Assembly (NCBI GenBank): GCA_040506895.1
Contig: JBEVVY010000001.1
Location: forward strand, 558,001 to 622,000
Source of the DNA: Sedimenticola_A sp040506895
GTDB lineage: Bacteria; Pseudomonadota; Gammaproteobacteria; Chromatiales; Chromatiaceae
Direction of reading: 5' to 3'
Length of the DNA: 64,000 nt
In this document: positions 1-7,396 of the stretch, piece by piece
Numbering within the stretch: position 1 is the first letter of the stretch
How the letters are laid out: each line of letters opens with the position of its first letter
The notes under the pieces: generated by a model
The model's input: the letters and a program-made list of their open reading frames with translations, nothing else
Database searches by the model: none
What the model was told of the DNA's origin: nothing
Translations under genes and position numbers: made by a program

Positions 1-2
1 CC

Positions 3-974
3 CGCGAGGGGGTCGGCAACATCTTCACCGAGCTGGTGAGTGATCCCGAACGGTTGCTCGCCTGGCATACCATCTTCATGGTCATGACCACCGCCGTGGT
101 GTCACGGGGGGTCAAATCGGGGCTCGAGCAGGCGGTCAGGTTCATGATGCCGATGCTGCTTTTGCTGCTGATTTTCCTGGTGCTCTACGGCTCCACCACT
201 GGCAAGCTGGGCGACTCCTTCACTTTTCTCTTCTACCCGGACTTCAGCAAGCTCTCCGCCGCAGGCATGCTGGAGGCGATGGGACACGCCTTTTTCACCC
301 TCAGCCTGGGAATGGGGGCGATCATGATCTACGGTTCCTACCTGCCGCGCGATGTCTCCATCGGTCGTGCCACTATCCTGGTGGCCTCCCTGGATACGAT
401 TATCGCCCTGCTGGCCGGGCTGGCGATCTTTCCCATCGCCATGGCCAACGGCCTCGACGTGGATTCGGGCCCGGGCCTGATCTTTCAGACCCTGCCGGTG
501 GCCTTCGGCCAGATGCCCGGCGGTGTGCTGTTCGGTGCGCTCTTTTTCCTGCTGCTGGTGTTTGCCGCCTGGACATCCGCCATCTCCCTGCTGGAGCCCG
601 GTGTGGCCTGGCTGGTGGAGAGCCTCGGCATGCAGCGCAGGCGGGCAACCGCCTGGATCGGTATCTCGGCCTGGCTGCTGGGTATGGTGACGGTGATGTC
701 GTTCAGCGGCTGGGCGTTCGAGTTCGAGTTTGCGGGGGAGACGAAACGCAATGGAATGTTTGATATCTTTAACATCCTGACAGCCGGCATCCTGTTGCCC
801 CTGGCGGGCCTCACCATCGCACTGTTCTGCGGTTGGGGCATGCGCCGCGACTCGGTCGCCGACGAGCTGGACAAAAAGCAGGGGGCGGGATTCGAGCTGT
901 GGTATTTTGTTACCCGCTATATCACACCGTTGGCGGTTTTTGTGGTGTTTTTAAAGGCAGTAGGGGTTTTTTAA
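3..974 (+). CDS. NSS-family sodium-dependent transporter (C-terminal part)
   Basis: This is the 3' part of a neurotransmitter:sodium symporter (NSS/SNF) family inner-membrane transporter; the frame is open from base 3 and the N-terminus lies outside the window. About 324 residues are visible, with repeated hydrophobic membrane segments such as the run of Leu after FMMPM and the segment ending in WTSAISLLEP. The AWTSAISLLEP region and the FFTLSLGMGAIMIYGSYL segment are typical of NSS transporters (the latter corresponds to the conserved F-F-S-L-G-x-G region). Substrate is probably an amino acid, but cannot be read from sequence. Its stop codon abuts the TTG start of the next gene, so it may be co-transcribed with ratA. 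Confidence 0.9.
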   Translation, partial: REGVGNIFTELVSDPERLLAWHTIFMVMTTAVVSRGVKSGLEQAVRFMMPMLLLLLIFLVLYGSTTGKLGDSFTFLFYPDFSKLSAAGMLEAMGHAFFTLSLGMGAIMIYGSYLPRDVSIGRATILVASLDTIIALLAGLAIFPIAMANGLDVDSGPGLIFQTLPVAFGQMPGGVLFGALFFLLLVFAAWTSAISLLEPGVAWLVESLGMQRRRATAWIGISAWLLGMVTVMSFSGWAFEFEFAGETKRNGMFDIFNILTAGILLPLAGLTIALFCGWGMRRDSVADELDKKQGAGFELWYFVTRYITPLAVFVVFLKAVGVF

Positions 975-1412
975 TTGCCGGTAGTAAAGAAAAGCGCATT
1001 GGTGGCCCACTCGGCAGGGCAGATGTTCGAACTGGTCAACGATGTTGAATCCTATCCACAGTTCCTGCCCTGGTGTCACTCCGGTCAGTTGCTCTCACGC
1101 GACGGGGACGAGCTTTGCGGCCAGATCGAGGTGGCGCGGGCCGGGGTCAGGCAGAAGTTCTCGACCTGCAACAGGCTCCATCCTTATGACCGGATCGAGA
1201 TCCGACTGAAGGAGGGGCCCTTCAAGCAGTTGAAGGGAGAGTGGCGTTTCACCGCCCTGCGGGAGGATGCCTGCAAGGTCGAACTGGAGCTCCATTTCCA
1301 GTTCTCAGGCGCACTGATCAACAAGGCGTTCGGGGCGGTTTTCAACCAGATCGCCAACAACCTGGTGGATGCGTTCTGCAAACGGGCAAGCGAGGTATAT
1401 CGTGACGAGTAG
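975..1412 (+). CDS. ratA: RatA/PasT-like START-fold (coenzyme Q-binding/ribosome-associated) protein
   Basis: This 145-residue protein belongs to the RatA/Coq10 SRPBCC family. E. coli RatA was described as a toxin blocking 70S assembly, while Coq10-type members bind ubiquinone-like ligands; which applies here is not visible. The N-terminal region SAGQMFELVNDVESYPQFLP is the family hallmark and the length matches. The start is a TTG directly after the upstream TAA, chosen because family members begin just before the K-S-A-L-V motif and no ATG is available. It overlaps the rnfH start by 11 bases, the usual ratA-rnfH pairing in gammaproteobacteria. Confidence 0.88.
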   Translation: MPVVKKSALVAHSAGQMFELVNDVESYPQFLPWCHSGQLLSRDGDELCGQIEVARAGVRQKFSTCNRLHPYDRIEIRLKEGPFKQLKGEWRFTALREDACKVELELHFQFSGALINKAFGAVFNQIANNLVDAFCKRASEVYRDE

Positions 1413-1746
1413 CACCTTTGAAGTGGAAGTGGCCTACGCCAGGCCGGATGAGCAGGTGATTCTCACGGTCAAGGCCCAGCAGGGAATCACCGCGGGCGAG
1501 GCGATCACCCGTTCCCGCATCACCGAGCAGTTTCCGGAGATCGACCCGGAGTCGGTCAAGATCGGTATTTTCGGAAAGGCGGCCAAGAAGGATGCCGAAC
1601 TTCAGCCCGGCGACCGGGTGGAGATCTACCGCCCGCTGATCGCAGACCCCAAGGCCGCGCGCAAGAAGCGGGCAGCGGAGGGTAAGGTGCTGCGCAAGGG
1701 GGGTGGCAAGGCTGGCGAAAACGGCGGGGAAGAGGCGTCAGAGTAG
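1402..1746 (+). CDS. rnfH: RnfH family ubiquitin-like protein
   Basis: This is a 114-residue member of the RnfH/YfjF family (beta-grasp fold), named for association with rnf loci but of unsettled function. The conserved features are FEVEVAYARPDEQ near the N-terminus, KIGIFGK in the middle and GDRVEIYRPL toward the C-terminus, followed by the KAARKKRAAEG basic tail typical of the family. The GTG at 1402 is preferred over the upstream in-frame ATG at 1369 because homologues start immediately before the S/T-F-E-V-E-V strand. The start overlaps the end of ratA, implying translational coupling. It converges on bamE, with 11 bases between the two stop codons. Confidence 0.9.
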   Translation: MTSSTFEVEVAYARPDEQVILTVKAQQGITAGEAITRSRITEQFPEIDPESVKIGIFGKAAKKDAELQPGDRVEIYRPLIADPKAARKKRAAEGKVLRKGGGKAGENGGEEASE

Positions 1747-1757
1747 GCCGGCCGGGC

Positions 1758-2240
1758 TTACTCCTTTTCGAGACCCACCTTCTCCAGCATGCGCTTCACG
1801 ACGCCTTTCTCAACGGGGTCGTGATCAGGAACCTGGACCACGGTCTCCTTGTCGACCTGGCCGGGATCAGCCATCGGCTGGGGACGCAGATCGCCCTCGA
1901 TGCGCGTCAACCTTCCCTCTTTGAAGAACAGTGAAACACGCTCCTGGGTTGGCTCATCCTTGCCTTTCTGCATCCTGTAGATGTAGTCCCAGCGGTCCTG
2001 GTGAAACACGTCGATAAGCATCGGCGTACCCATCAGGTAGCGGACCTGGCTCTTCGACATGCCCGGCTGCAGTTTATTGAGCGTCTCCTGGCTTATAACG
2101 TTGCCCTGCTGGATATCCATGCGGTAGATGAGCGGCATTTTGTCCAGGGCATTGGGGATGGCGTCGCCCACTTTTTGCGCGCTTTCGCAGCCCGCCAGCA
2201 GGGTTGCACCAGATACCCAATAGATGAGAAGCTTTCGCAT
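1758..2240 (-). CDS. bamE: Outer membrane protein assembly factor BamE (SmpA/OmlA lipoprotein)
   Basis: BamE is a lipoprotein subunit of the BAM complex that folds beta-barrel proteins into the outer membrane. The 160-residue product begins with a short hydrophobic signal sequence and a lipobox LLAGC, so Cys18 is the predicted acylated residue. The SmpA/OmlA core is recognisable: DIQQGNVIS, then QPGMSKSQVRYLMGTPML, DRWDYIYR and VSLFFKEGRLTRIEG. The C-terminal extension after LRPQP is slightly longer than in E. coli. It is divergent from fur, an arrangement common in this class. The ATG start gives a proper signal peptide. Confidence 0.96.
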   Translation of the reverse strand: MRKLLIYWVSGATLLAGCESAQKVGDAIPNALDKMPLIYRMDIQQGNVISQETLNKLQPGMSKSQVRYLMGTPMLIDVFHQDRWDYIYRMQKGKDEPTQERVSLFFKEGRLTRIEGDLRPQPMADPGQVDKETVVQVPDHDPVEKGVVKRMLEKVGLEKE

Positions 2241-2320
2241 TCGGTGTTTCCGGTCTCTCAGTAATACAGTGGCCGGAATGATACCCGATTCGCAAGGTTA
2301 AAACATCCGAGGATTGAGGC

Positions 2321-2755
2321 GTGGAAGATCAGCACATCAGAAATGCGGGACTGAAGGTGACGGTTCCCCGGCTGAAGATTCTTGAGCTGCTCGAAAAGAG
2401 TGGCCAGCGCCACGTCAGTGCCGAAGATGTCTACAAGATGCTGCTCGAGGCAGGCGAGGAGATCGGCCTGGCCACCGTCTACCGGGTGCTTACGCAATTC
2501 GAGGCTGCGGGCCTGGTGGAGCGCAATAACTTCGAAGGCGGTCACTCGGTGTTCGAGCTCAACAGGGGTGAGCATCACGACCATATCGTCTGCGTGCTGT
2601 GCGGCAAGGTTGCGGAGTTCTTCGACGAGACCATCGAGAAGCGCCAGCAGCAGATCGCCGAGAAGTACGGCTTCGAAATCGGCGACCACAGCCTCACCAT
2701 CTACGGCCACTGTCTCAACGCCGACAGCTGCTCCAAGCGCAGCATCGAGGGCTGA
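2321..2755 (+). CDS. fur: Ferric uptake regulator Fur
   Basis: Fur is the Fe(II)-responsive repressor of iron uptake genes. The 144-residue product has the winged-helix DNA-binding domain at the N-terminus (KVTVPRLKILELL, then the SAEDVYKMLLEAGEEIGLATVYRVL stretch) and the metal-binding dimerisation domain with HHDHIVCVLCGKVAEF, which carries the His cluster and the CxxC motif. The GTG start places the N-terminus a few residues before the conserved helix. It is divergent from bamE and convergent with recN, with one base between the stop codons. No strong Fur box was identified by eye in the 80-base bamE-fur gap. Confidence 0.97.
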   Translation: MEDQHIRNAGLKVTVPRLKILELLEKSGQRHVSAEDVYKMLLEAGEEIGLATVYRVLTQFEAAGLVERNNFEGGHSVFELNRGEHHDHIVCVLCGKVAEFFDETIEKRQQQIAEKYGFEIGDHSLTIYGHCLNADSCSKRSIEG

Positions 2756-2756
2756 T

Positions 2757-4430
2757 TCAGGCGCCTTCGGACTGCCCCAGCATCTCCCTGGCGTGGGCCA
2801 GGGTCTGATCGGTGATCTCCACACCCCCCAGCATGCGTGCAATCTCTTCCACCCGCTGCGACGGGTCGAGCGGGGTGATCTCCGTGCGGGTGCCCTTGCC
2901 GTTGGCGGATTTGTTCACCTGCAGGTGGTGATGTCCCTGGGCCGCCACCTGGGGCAGGTGGGTGACGCAGAGCACCTGGCGTGTCTCGCCGAGGCGATGC
3001 AGCAGCCGGCCGACGATCTCCGCCACGCCACCGCCGATACCCACGTCCACCTCGTCGAAGATCAGGGTGGGGATCTGCCCGCAGCTCAGTGTGGCCACCT
3101 GTATGGCGAGACTGATGCGGGAGAGCTCGCCACCTGATGCCACCTTGCCCAGGGGCTGGGGTTTCTGCCCCGGATTGGCGCTCACCAGCATGTCGATGCG
3201 GTTGAGGCCTGAGGCCGAGGCCTTCTCCTTGGGCAGCTTTTCGATATCGATCTCCAGCCGGCCATCGGGCATGCCCAGGGACTGCATGCCGTCGGTCACC
3301 TGGCCGGCCAGTCTCTTTGCCGCCTTGCGCCGGCTCCTGTCCAGCTTGCCGGCAGATTCCATGAACGCCTTCTCCAGCGCCTCTGCCTGCTGCTCCAGTT
3401 CACTCAGGTGGATGTCGGCGTTGTTCAGCTCGTCAAGCTCGCTCTGCATCGTGGCCAGGCGCTCCGGCAGTTCGTCCGGCTTGCAGCGGTATTTCCTGGC
3501 CAGGTCGTGCAGTTCGCCCAGGCGCTGTTCAACCTGGTCCAGCCGGGCGGGATCCAGCTCCAGGCCGTCCAGGTACTGGCGCACTTCGGAGACCGCCTCC
3601 TGGATCTGGATCTGGGCGCTCTCCAGCAGTTCCCGGCTCCCTTCCAGGGCGGGATCCAGGGAGAGCAGGTCGTCCAGTTCGCCGATGCCGCGGCTGAGAC
3701 TGCTCTGGGCAGAGCCCTCCTGGTCGTAGAGCAGCTCCAGGATCAGTTCAGTGCTGCTGAGCAGGCGTCCGGCATTGCTGAGCCGGCTGTGCTCCTCCTC
3801 CAGGGATTTCCCCTCGCCCTCGGCGGGGCCGCTCTGGGCCAGCTCATCGGTCTGGTAGCGCAGCAGGTCGAGGCGTTCGGTACGGTCCCGGGACGCCTCG
3901 CGCAGGGCCTGCAGGCGTTCGTCTGTATCGCGCCACGCTCTGAAGAGTTCCGCGGTCTTCCGGCACAGGGGCTGGTGGTCGGCGTACTCGTCCAGCAGTT
4001 CACGCTGGTGATCCCGCCTCAGCAGTGACTGGTGTGCGTGCTGGCCGTGGATATCCACCAGCAGTTCACCCAGGCTCTGCAGGGTGCGGGCAGGGACCGG
4101 GCTGCCATTGACGTAGGCCTTGGAGCTGCCGTCCCTGACCAGGACCCTGCGCAGCAGGCACTCATCACCGGAATCCAGGGACTGCTCCTCGAGCAGGCTG
4201 CGGACTTCGGGCAGGTCGCTGAGATCGAACCGGGCGGCGATCTCGGCGCGGTCACAGTCGGTGCGGATCATGCCGTTGTCGGCCCGGTCGCCCAGGGTCA
4301 GGCCCAGGGCATCGATAAGGATCGATTTGCCAGCGCCGGTCTCGCCGGTCAGGGCGATAAGGCCACGCTCGAACTCCACCTCCGTGGAGGTGACGATGGC
4401 GAGATTCTTTATATGGATACTGTTCAGCAT
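2757..4430 (-). CDS. recN: DNA repair protein RecN
   Basis: RecN is an SMC-like ATPase acting early in double-strand break repair. The 557-residue product has Walker A GETGAGKS at residues 28-35, a long central coiled coil, the ABC signature around KVASGGELSRISLA and Walker B LIFDEVDVGIGG in the C-terminal quarter. Length matches E. coli RecN (553 residues). The ATG is preceded by a good Shine-Dalgarno (CAGGAGG on the coding strand is directly upstream with short spacing; the exact spacer is tight). The nadK gene ends 32 bases upstream on the same strand, so nadK-recN is a probable operon. Confidence 0.97.
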   Translation of the reverse strand: MLNSIHIKNLAIVTSTEVEFERGLIALTGETGAGKSILIDALGLTLGDRADNGMIRTDCDRAEIAARFDLSDLPEVRSLLEEQSLDSGDECLLRRVLVRDGSSKAYVNGSPVPARTLQSLGELLVDIHGQHAHQSLLRRDHQRELLDEYADHQPLCRKTAELFRAWRDTDERLQALREASRDRTERLDLLRYQTDELAQSGPAEGEGKSLEEEHSRLSNAGRLLSSTELILELLYDQEGSAQSSLSRGIGELDDLLSLDPALEGSRELLESAQIQIQEAVSEVRQYLDGLELDPARLDQVEQRLGELHDLARKYRCKPDELPERLATMQSELDELNNADIHLSELEQQAEALEKAFMESAGKLDRSRRKAAKRLAGQVTDGMQSLGMPDGRLEIDIEKLPKEKASASGLNRIDMLVSANPGQKPQPLGKVASGGELSRISLAIQVATLSCGQIPTLIFDEVDVGIGGGVAEIVGRLLHRLGETRQVLCVTHLPQVAAQGHHHLQVNKSANGKGTRTEITPLDPSQRVEEIARMLGGVEITDQTLAHAREMLGQSEGA

Positions 4431-4462
4431 GCAGGAGGTTACATCAGCGGCCGGATGCAGCT

Positions 4463-5329
4463 TCAGATCATGTGTTCGCCCCAGCCCAGCTTGGCGCGCA
4501 GGATGCTGAAGTGATCGTGTCCCATGGGGTGGATGAGTCGGACCGAGTGGGTGTGCTTGCGAATACGGATGCGGTCACCGCTCAGGGGCAGGCAGGTCTG
4601 GCCGTCGCAGGTGACGCGTACATGCTCGTTGTCGGTATGGCCGTAGACCAGGATCTCTATCTCGCTGTCGCCGTTGACCACGATGGGGCGGTTACTCAGC
4701 CGGTGGGGGCAGATGGGGACCAGCACGATGGCATTCAGGTCCGGCTGCAGCAGGGGGCCGCCGCCCGACAGTGCATAGGCGGTGGAACCGGTCGGTGTGG
4801 AGACGATCAGGCCGTCGGAGCGTTGTGAATCGACGAAGCTGCCGTTGACGTAGGTCTCGAACTCGATCAGTCGCGCGGTGTTCCACTTGTGGATCACCAC
4901 GTCGTTGAATGCGGTATGGGTGTCGCCATCGATATCCGCCTGGAGGAGGAAACGCTGCTCCTCGTCGTACTTGCCCTGCAGCACCTGCTCCAGGGTCTCC
5001 TGCATACCGTCGGGAGAGATGTCGGCGAGAAAGCCGAGGCGTCCGAGATTGATACCCACCAGGGGGACATCGTAATCGGCCAGGCTGCGGGCGGTGTGCA
5101 GCAGGGTGCCGTCACCGCCGATGACGATGGCGAGATCGCAGCTGGTGCCGATCTCCGACAGGCTGGCGGTCTCCAGGGCGCGGCCCTCCAGGCGTTCCGC
5201 CGTGGCCGTTTCAAGCAGTACGCGATGGCCCCGTCTGACCAGGAAATCGTGGGCACCCAGAAGCGTCTCGTGGGGTGTCAGGTCCCCGTGCTTACCGATG
5301 ATGCCGATGGTCTCGAAACGCTCCGTCAT
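4463..5329 (-). CDS. nadK: NAD kinase
   Basis: NadK phosphorylates NAD to NADP in the cytoplasm. The 288-residue product carries the diagnostic GGDGT motif (IVIGGDGTLLHTARSL), the NLGRLGFL segment, the SDGLIVSTPTGSTAYALSGGGP substrate region and the C-terminal RLIHP region. The start at 5329 (MTERFETIGIIGKHG) is preferred over an open upstream extension of 75 codons because homologues start exactly here; the upstream extension covers the hrcA regulatory region. It is followed by recN on the same strand and is divergent from hrcA. Confidence 0.96.
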   Translation of the reverse strand: MTERFETIGIIGKHGDLTPHETLLGAHDFLVRRGHRVLLETATAERLEGRALETASLSEIGTSCDLAIVIGGDGTLLHTARSLADYDVPLVGINLGRLGFLADISPDGMQETLEQVLQGKYDEEQRFLLQADIDGDTHTAFNDVVIHKWNTARLIEFETYVNGSFVDSQRSDGLIVSTPTGSTAYALSGGGPLLQPDLNAIVLVPICPHRLSNRPIVVNGDSEIEILVYGHTDNEHVRVTCDGQTCLPLSGDRIRIRKHTHSVRLIHPMGHDHFSILRAKLGWGEHMI

Positions 5330-5425
5330 GATGGGCTGCTTTATTATTGATATCAGCTGAATATCGTGTGACGTTATCACGGCTTTCCTAGCGCGCCAAC
5401 CACCCGCTATAGGGAATTTGCCGTC

Positions 5426-5454
5426 TTGACACTCCAGGGGGTCAAAATGATAAT
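5426..5454 (+). promoter_or_regulatory. Sigma70-type promoter of hrcA
   Basis: A perfect -35 box TTGACA at 5426-5431 and a -10 box GATAAT at 5449-5454 (five of six consensus bases) are separated by 17 bases. The CIRCE operator starts 12 bases downstream, so a repressor bound there would block initiation. The promoter points at hrcA. Confidence 0.8.
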
Positions 5455-5466
5455 TCCTTTTACGAT

Positions 5467-5493
5467 TTAGCACTCGATGAGGTGGACTGCTAA
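5467..5493. promoter_or_regulatory. CIRCE operator (HrcA binding site)
   Basis: The inverted repeat TTAGCACTC-N9-GACTGCTAA is present. It differs from the CIRCE consensus TTAGCACTC-N9-GAGTGCTAA at a single base in the right arm. It lies just downstream of the -10 box and 67 bases before the hrcA start, so HrcA most likely represses its own gene. No second CIRCE was seen before grpE or dnaK, where sigma32-like promoters are found instead. Confidence 0.92.
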
Positions 5494-5560
5494 CGTCCAG
5501 CTCAGAACTCTCTTTTTGGCTTCGGGGTAGTTGGTGACAAGGCGACAGTCGCACACAGGC

Positions 5561-6589
5561 ATGGATATCAACGAGCGGGCGCAGTACTTTCTGAAAGTAC
5601 TCGTCGAGCGTTACATCCGTGATGGCGAACCCGTGGGTTCCCGTACCCTGGCCAAGGATTCCGGACTCGATCTCAGTCCCGCCACCATCCGCAACGTGAT
5701 GTCGGACCTGGAAGAGATGGGCCTGGTGGCCTCACCCCACACCTCGGCCGGGCGCATCCCCACCATCCCGGGCTACCGCATGTTCGTCGACAGCCTGGTC
5801 ACCCTCAGGCCGCCGGGAGAGGGTGAACTGGCGGCACTTCAGAGCCAGCTGGCGGGCGAGGGTGATCCCAAGGCCCTGGTGGCCTCCGCATCACAGCTGC
5901 TGTCCGGTTTCACTCACATGGCCGGCGTGGTGATGGTACCCAGGCGGTCGGGCATCATGTTCCGTCAGATCGAGTTTCTGCCCCTCTCCGGTAACCGCGT
6001 GGTGACCATCCTGGTGACAAAGGATGGCGAGGTCCATAACCGCATCATCGAGACCAAGAAAAACTACACTCCCTCCGAGCTGGAACAGGCGGCGAACCTG
6101 CTCAACCAGCACTATGCCGGTGCCAGTCTCGAGGAGATGCACAGGCGGCTGGTCAAGGAGATGGACGAGGCGCGCGACAGCATGAACCAGATCATGGCCC
6201 GTGCCCTGGAGATGGCCGAAACGGTAATCGACTCCAGTGATGAGCAGGACGATTTCGTGCTGGCCGGCCAGACAAACCTGATGGATTTTGACGAGCTTGC
6301 CCAGATGGACACGCTGCGCAACCTGTTCGACTCCTTTACTGAAAAGCAGCACCTGCTGCACCTGCTGGATGGCTCCCTGCAGGCCCAGGGCATGCAGGTG
6401 TTCATCGGCGAGGAGTCGGGCTACCAGCCTCTGGATCACTGCAGCCTGGTGACCTCTTCCTACGAAATCGACGGCAAGCCGGCAGGGGTGCTGGGCGTTA
6501 TCGGGCCGACCCGCATGGCCTACGACCGTGTCATCCCCATCGTGGATATCACTGCCAAATTGCTCGGGGCGGCCTTGAAACAACAATAA
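5561..6589 (+). CDS. hrcA: Heat-inducible transcription repressor HrcA
   Basis: HrcA is the repressor that binds CIRCE and is matured by GroEL. The 342-residue product has the N-terminal winged helix (ERYIRDGEPVGSRTLAK; SPATIRNVMSDLEEMGL; SPHTSAGRIPTIPGYRMFVD), followed by a GAF-like domain and the C-terminal EIDGKPAGVLGVIGPTRM region. The ATG at 5561 begins at MDINERAQYFLKVLVE, where homologues begin; an in-frame GTG 30 bases upstream is less likely. It heads the hrcA-grpE-dnaK-dnaJ cluster and has its own CIRCE-controlled promoter. Confidence 0.97.
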   Translation: MDINERAQYFLKVLVERYIRDGEPVGSRTLAKDSGLDLSPATIRNVMSDLEEMGLVASPHTSAGRIPTIPGYRMFVDSLVTLRPPGEGELAALQSQLAGEGDPKALVASASQLLSGFTHMAGVVMVPRRSGIMFRQIEFLPLSGNRVVTILVTKDGEVHNRIIETKKNYTPSELEQAANLLNQHYAGASLEEMHRRLVKEMDEARDSMNQIMARALEMAETVIDSSDEQDDFVLAGQTNLMDFDELAQMDTLRNLFDSFTEKQHLLHLLDGSLQAQGMQVFIGEESGYQPLDHCSLVTSSYEIDGKPAGVLGVIGPTRMAYDRVIPIVDITAKLLGAALKQQ

Positions 6590-6601
6590 CCGCCCCCACT
6601 A
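6574..6601 (+). promoter_or_regulatory. Putative sigma32 (RpoH) promoter of grpE
   Basis: CTTGAAA at 6574-6580 matches the sigma32 -35 consensus and CCCCACTA at 6594-6601 approximates the -10 consensus CCCCATNT, with 13 bases between them. The -35 lies inside the last codons of hrcA, so grpE can be induced by heat independently of HrcA control. The -10 match is imperfect. Confidence 0.6.
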
Positions 6602-6699
6602 TGTGGAATCATCAGGTCTGTTCCGGTCGGATCGCTGGCTGGAGAAAGGCCCTTTTGTTTTTGAATTTATTTGCAAATTCCTTACTCAGAGGTAGCAGG

Positions 6700-7305
6700 A
6701 TGAACAAGGATCAGGAAACGGTCGAGAGCGAGACCGTGACCGAAGATGCCGAACTGGCCGAGAACGTCGAGGGTGCAGCTCCGGAGGCTGAAGCAGCCAC
6801 AGATGATAACGGAGAGGATCTGCGCCTGCTGCTCGAGGATGCCCGCGCCAAGGCCGATGAGCACTGGGACCAGCTGGTACGTGCCAGGGCCGAGTCGGAG
6901 AACCAGCGCAAGCGTCACGAGCGGGAGCTGGAGAACGCCCACAAGTTCGCCCTAGAACGTTTCGTCAGCGAACTGCTGGCGGTGCGTGACAGCATGGAGC
7001 TCGGCCTGGGCGCCGCCCAGGACGGGAGTGCCGATGTCGAAAAGCTGATCGAGGGTACCGAGCTGACGCTCAAGCTGCTCTCCGATGTCATGGAGCGTTT
7101 CGAGGTGGAGCAGATCGATCCTGTAGGCGAACCCTTCAATCCCGAGTTCCACCAGGCGATGTCCATACAGCCCCGTGAAGACGTCCCCCCCAACACCGTG
7201 GTCACCGTGGTTCAGAAGGGTTACACCCTCAATGGCCGCCTGGTGCGTCCGGCCATGGTGATGGTCTCCCAGGCCGTCCAGGGTGGTATCGACGAAAAGG
7301 CTTGA
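6700..7305 (+). CDS. grpE: Nucleotide exchange factor GrpE
   Basis: GrpE is the ADP-release factor for DnaK. The 201-residue product has an acidic disordered N-terminus (Glu/Asp/Ala-rich, about 50 residues), a long helix (LEDARAKADEHWDQLVRARAE then ESENQRKRHERELE) and the C-terminal beta domain with FNPEFHQAMS, VVTVVQKGYTLNGRLVRPAMVMVS. The ATG at 6700 follows GAGGTAGCAGG and gives the expected length; the upstream in-frame ATG at 6601 overlaps the promoter. It is followed by dnaK with a separate heat-shock promoter overlapping its stop codon. Confidence 0.96.
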   Translation: MNKDQETVESETVTEDAELAENVEGAAPEAEAATDDNGEDLRLLLEDARAKADEHWDQLVRARAESENQRKRHERELENAHKFALERFVSELLAVRDSMELGLGAAQDGSADVEKLIEGTELTLKLLSDVMERFEVEQIDPVGEPFNPEFHQAMSIQPREDVPPNTVVTVVQKGYTLNGRLVRPAMVMVSQAVQGGIDEKA

Positions 7306-7329
7306 AAACAGAAGGGATGCGCCCCATCT
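7301..7329 (+). promoter_or_regulatory. Sigma32 (RpoH) promoter of dnaK
   Basis: CTTGAAA at 7301-7307 and CCCCATCT at 7322-7329 match the sigma32 consensus (CTTGAAA, CCCCATNT) exactly, with a 14-base spacer. The -35 box is built from the last codons of grpE, including its TGA. The dnaK start lies about 68 bases downstream of the -10 box. Confidence 0.88.
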
Positions 7330-7396
7330 GTGGGGTAACCCGATAATTTGTACAGAATTTTAGAAATAGAACTGATTTAACTGGAGACACCGAACA

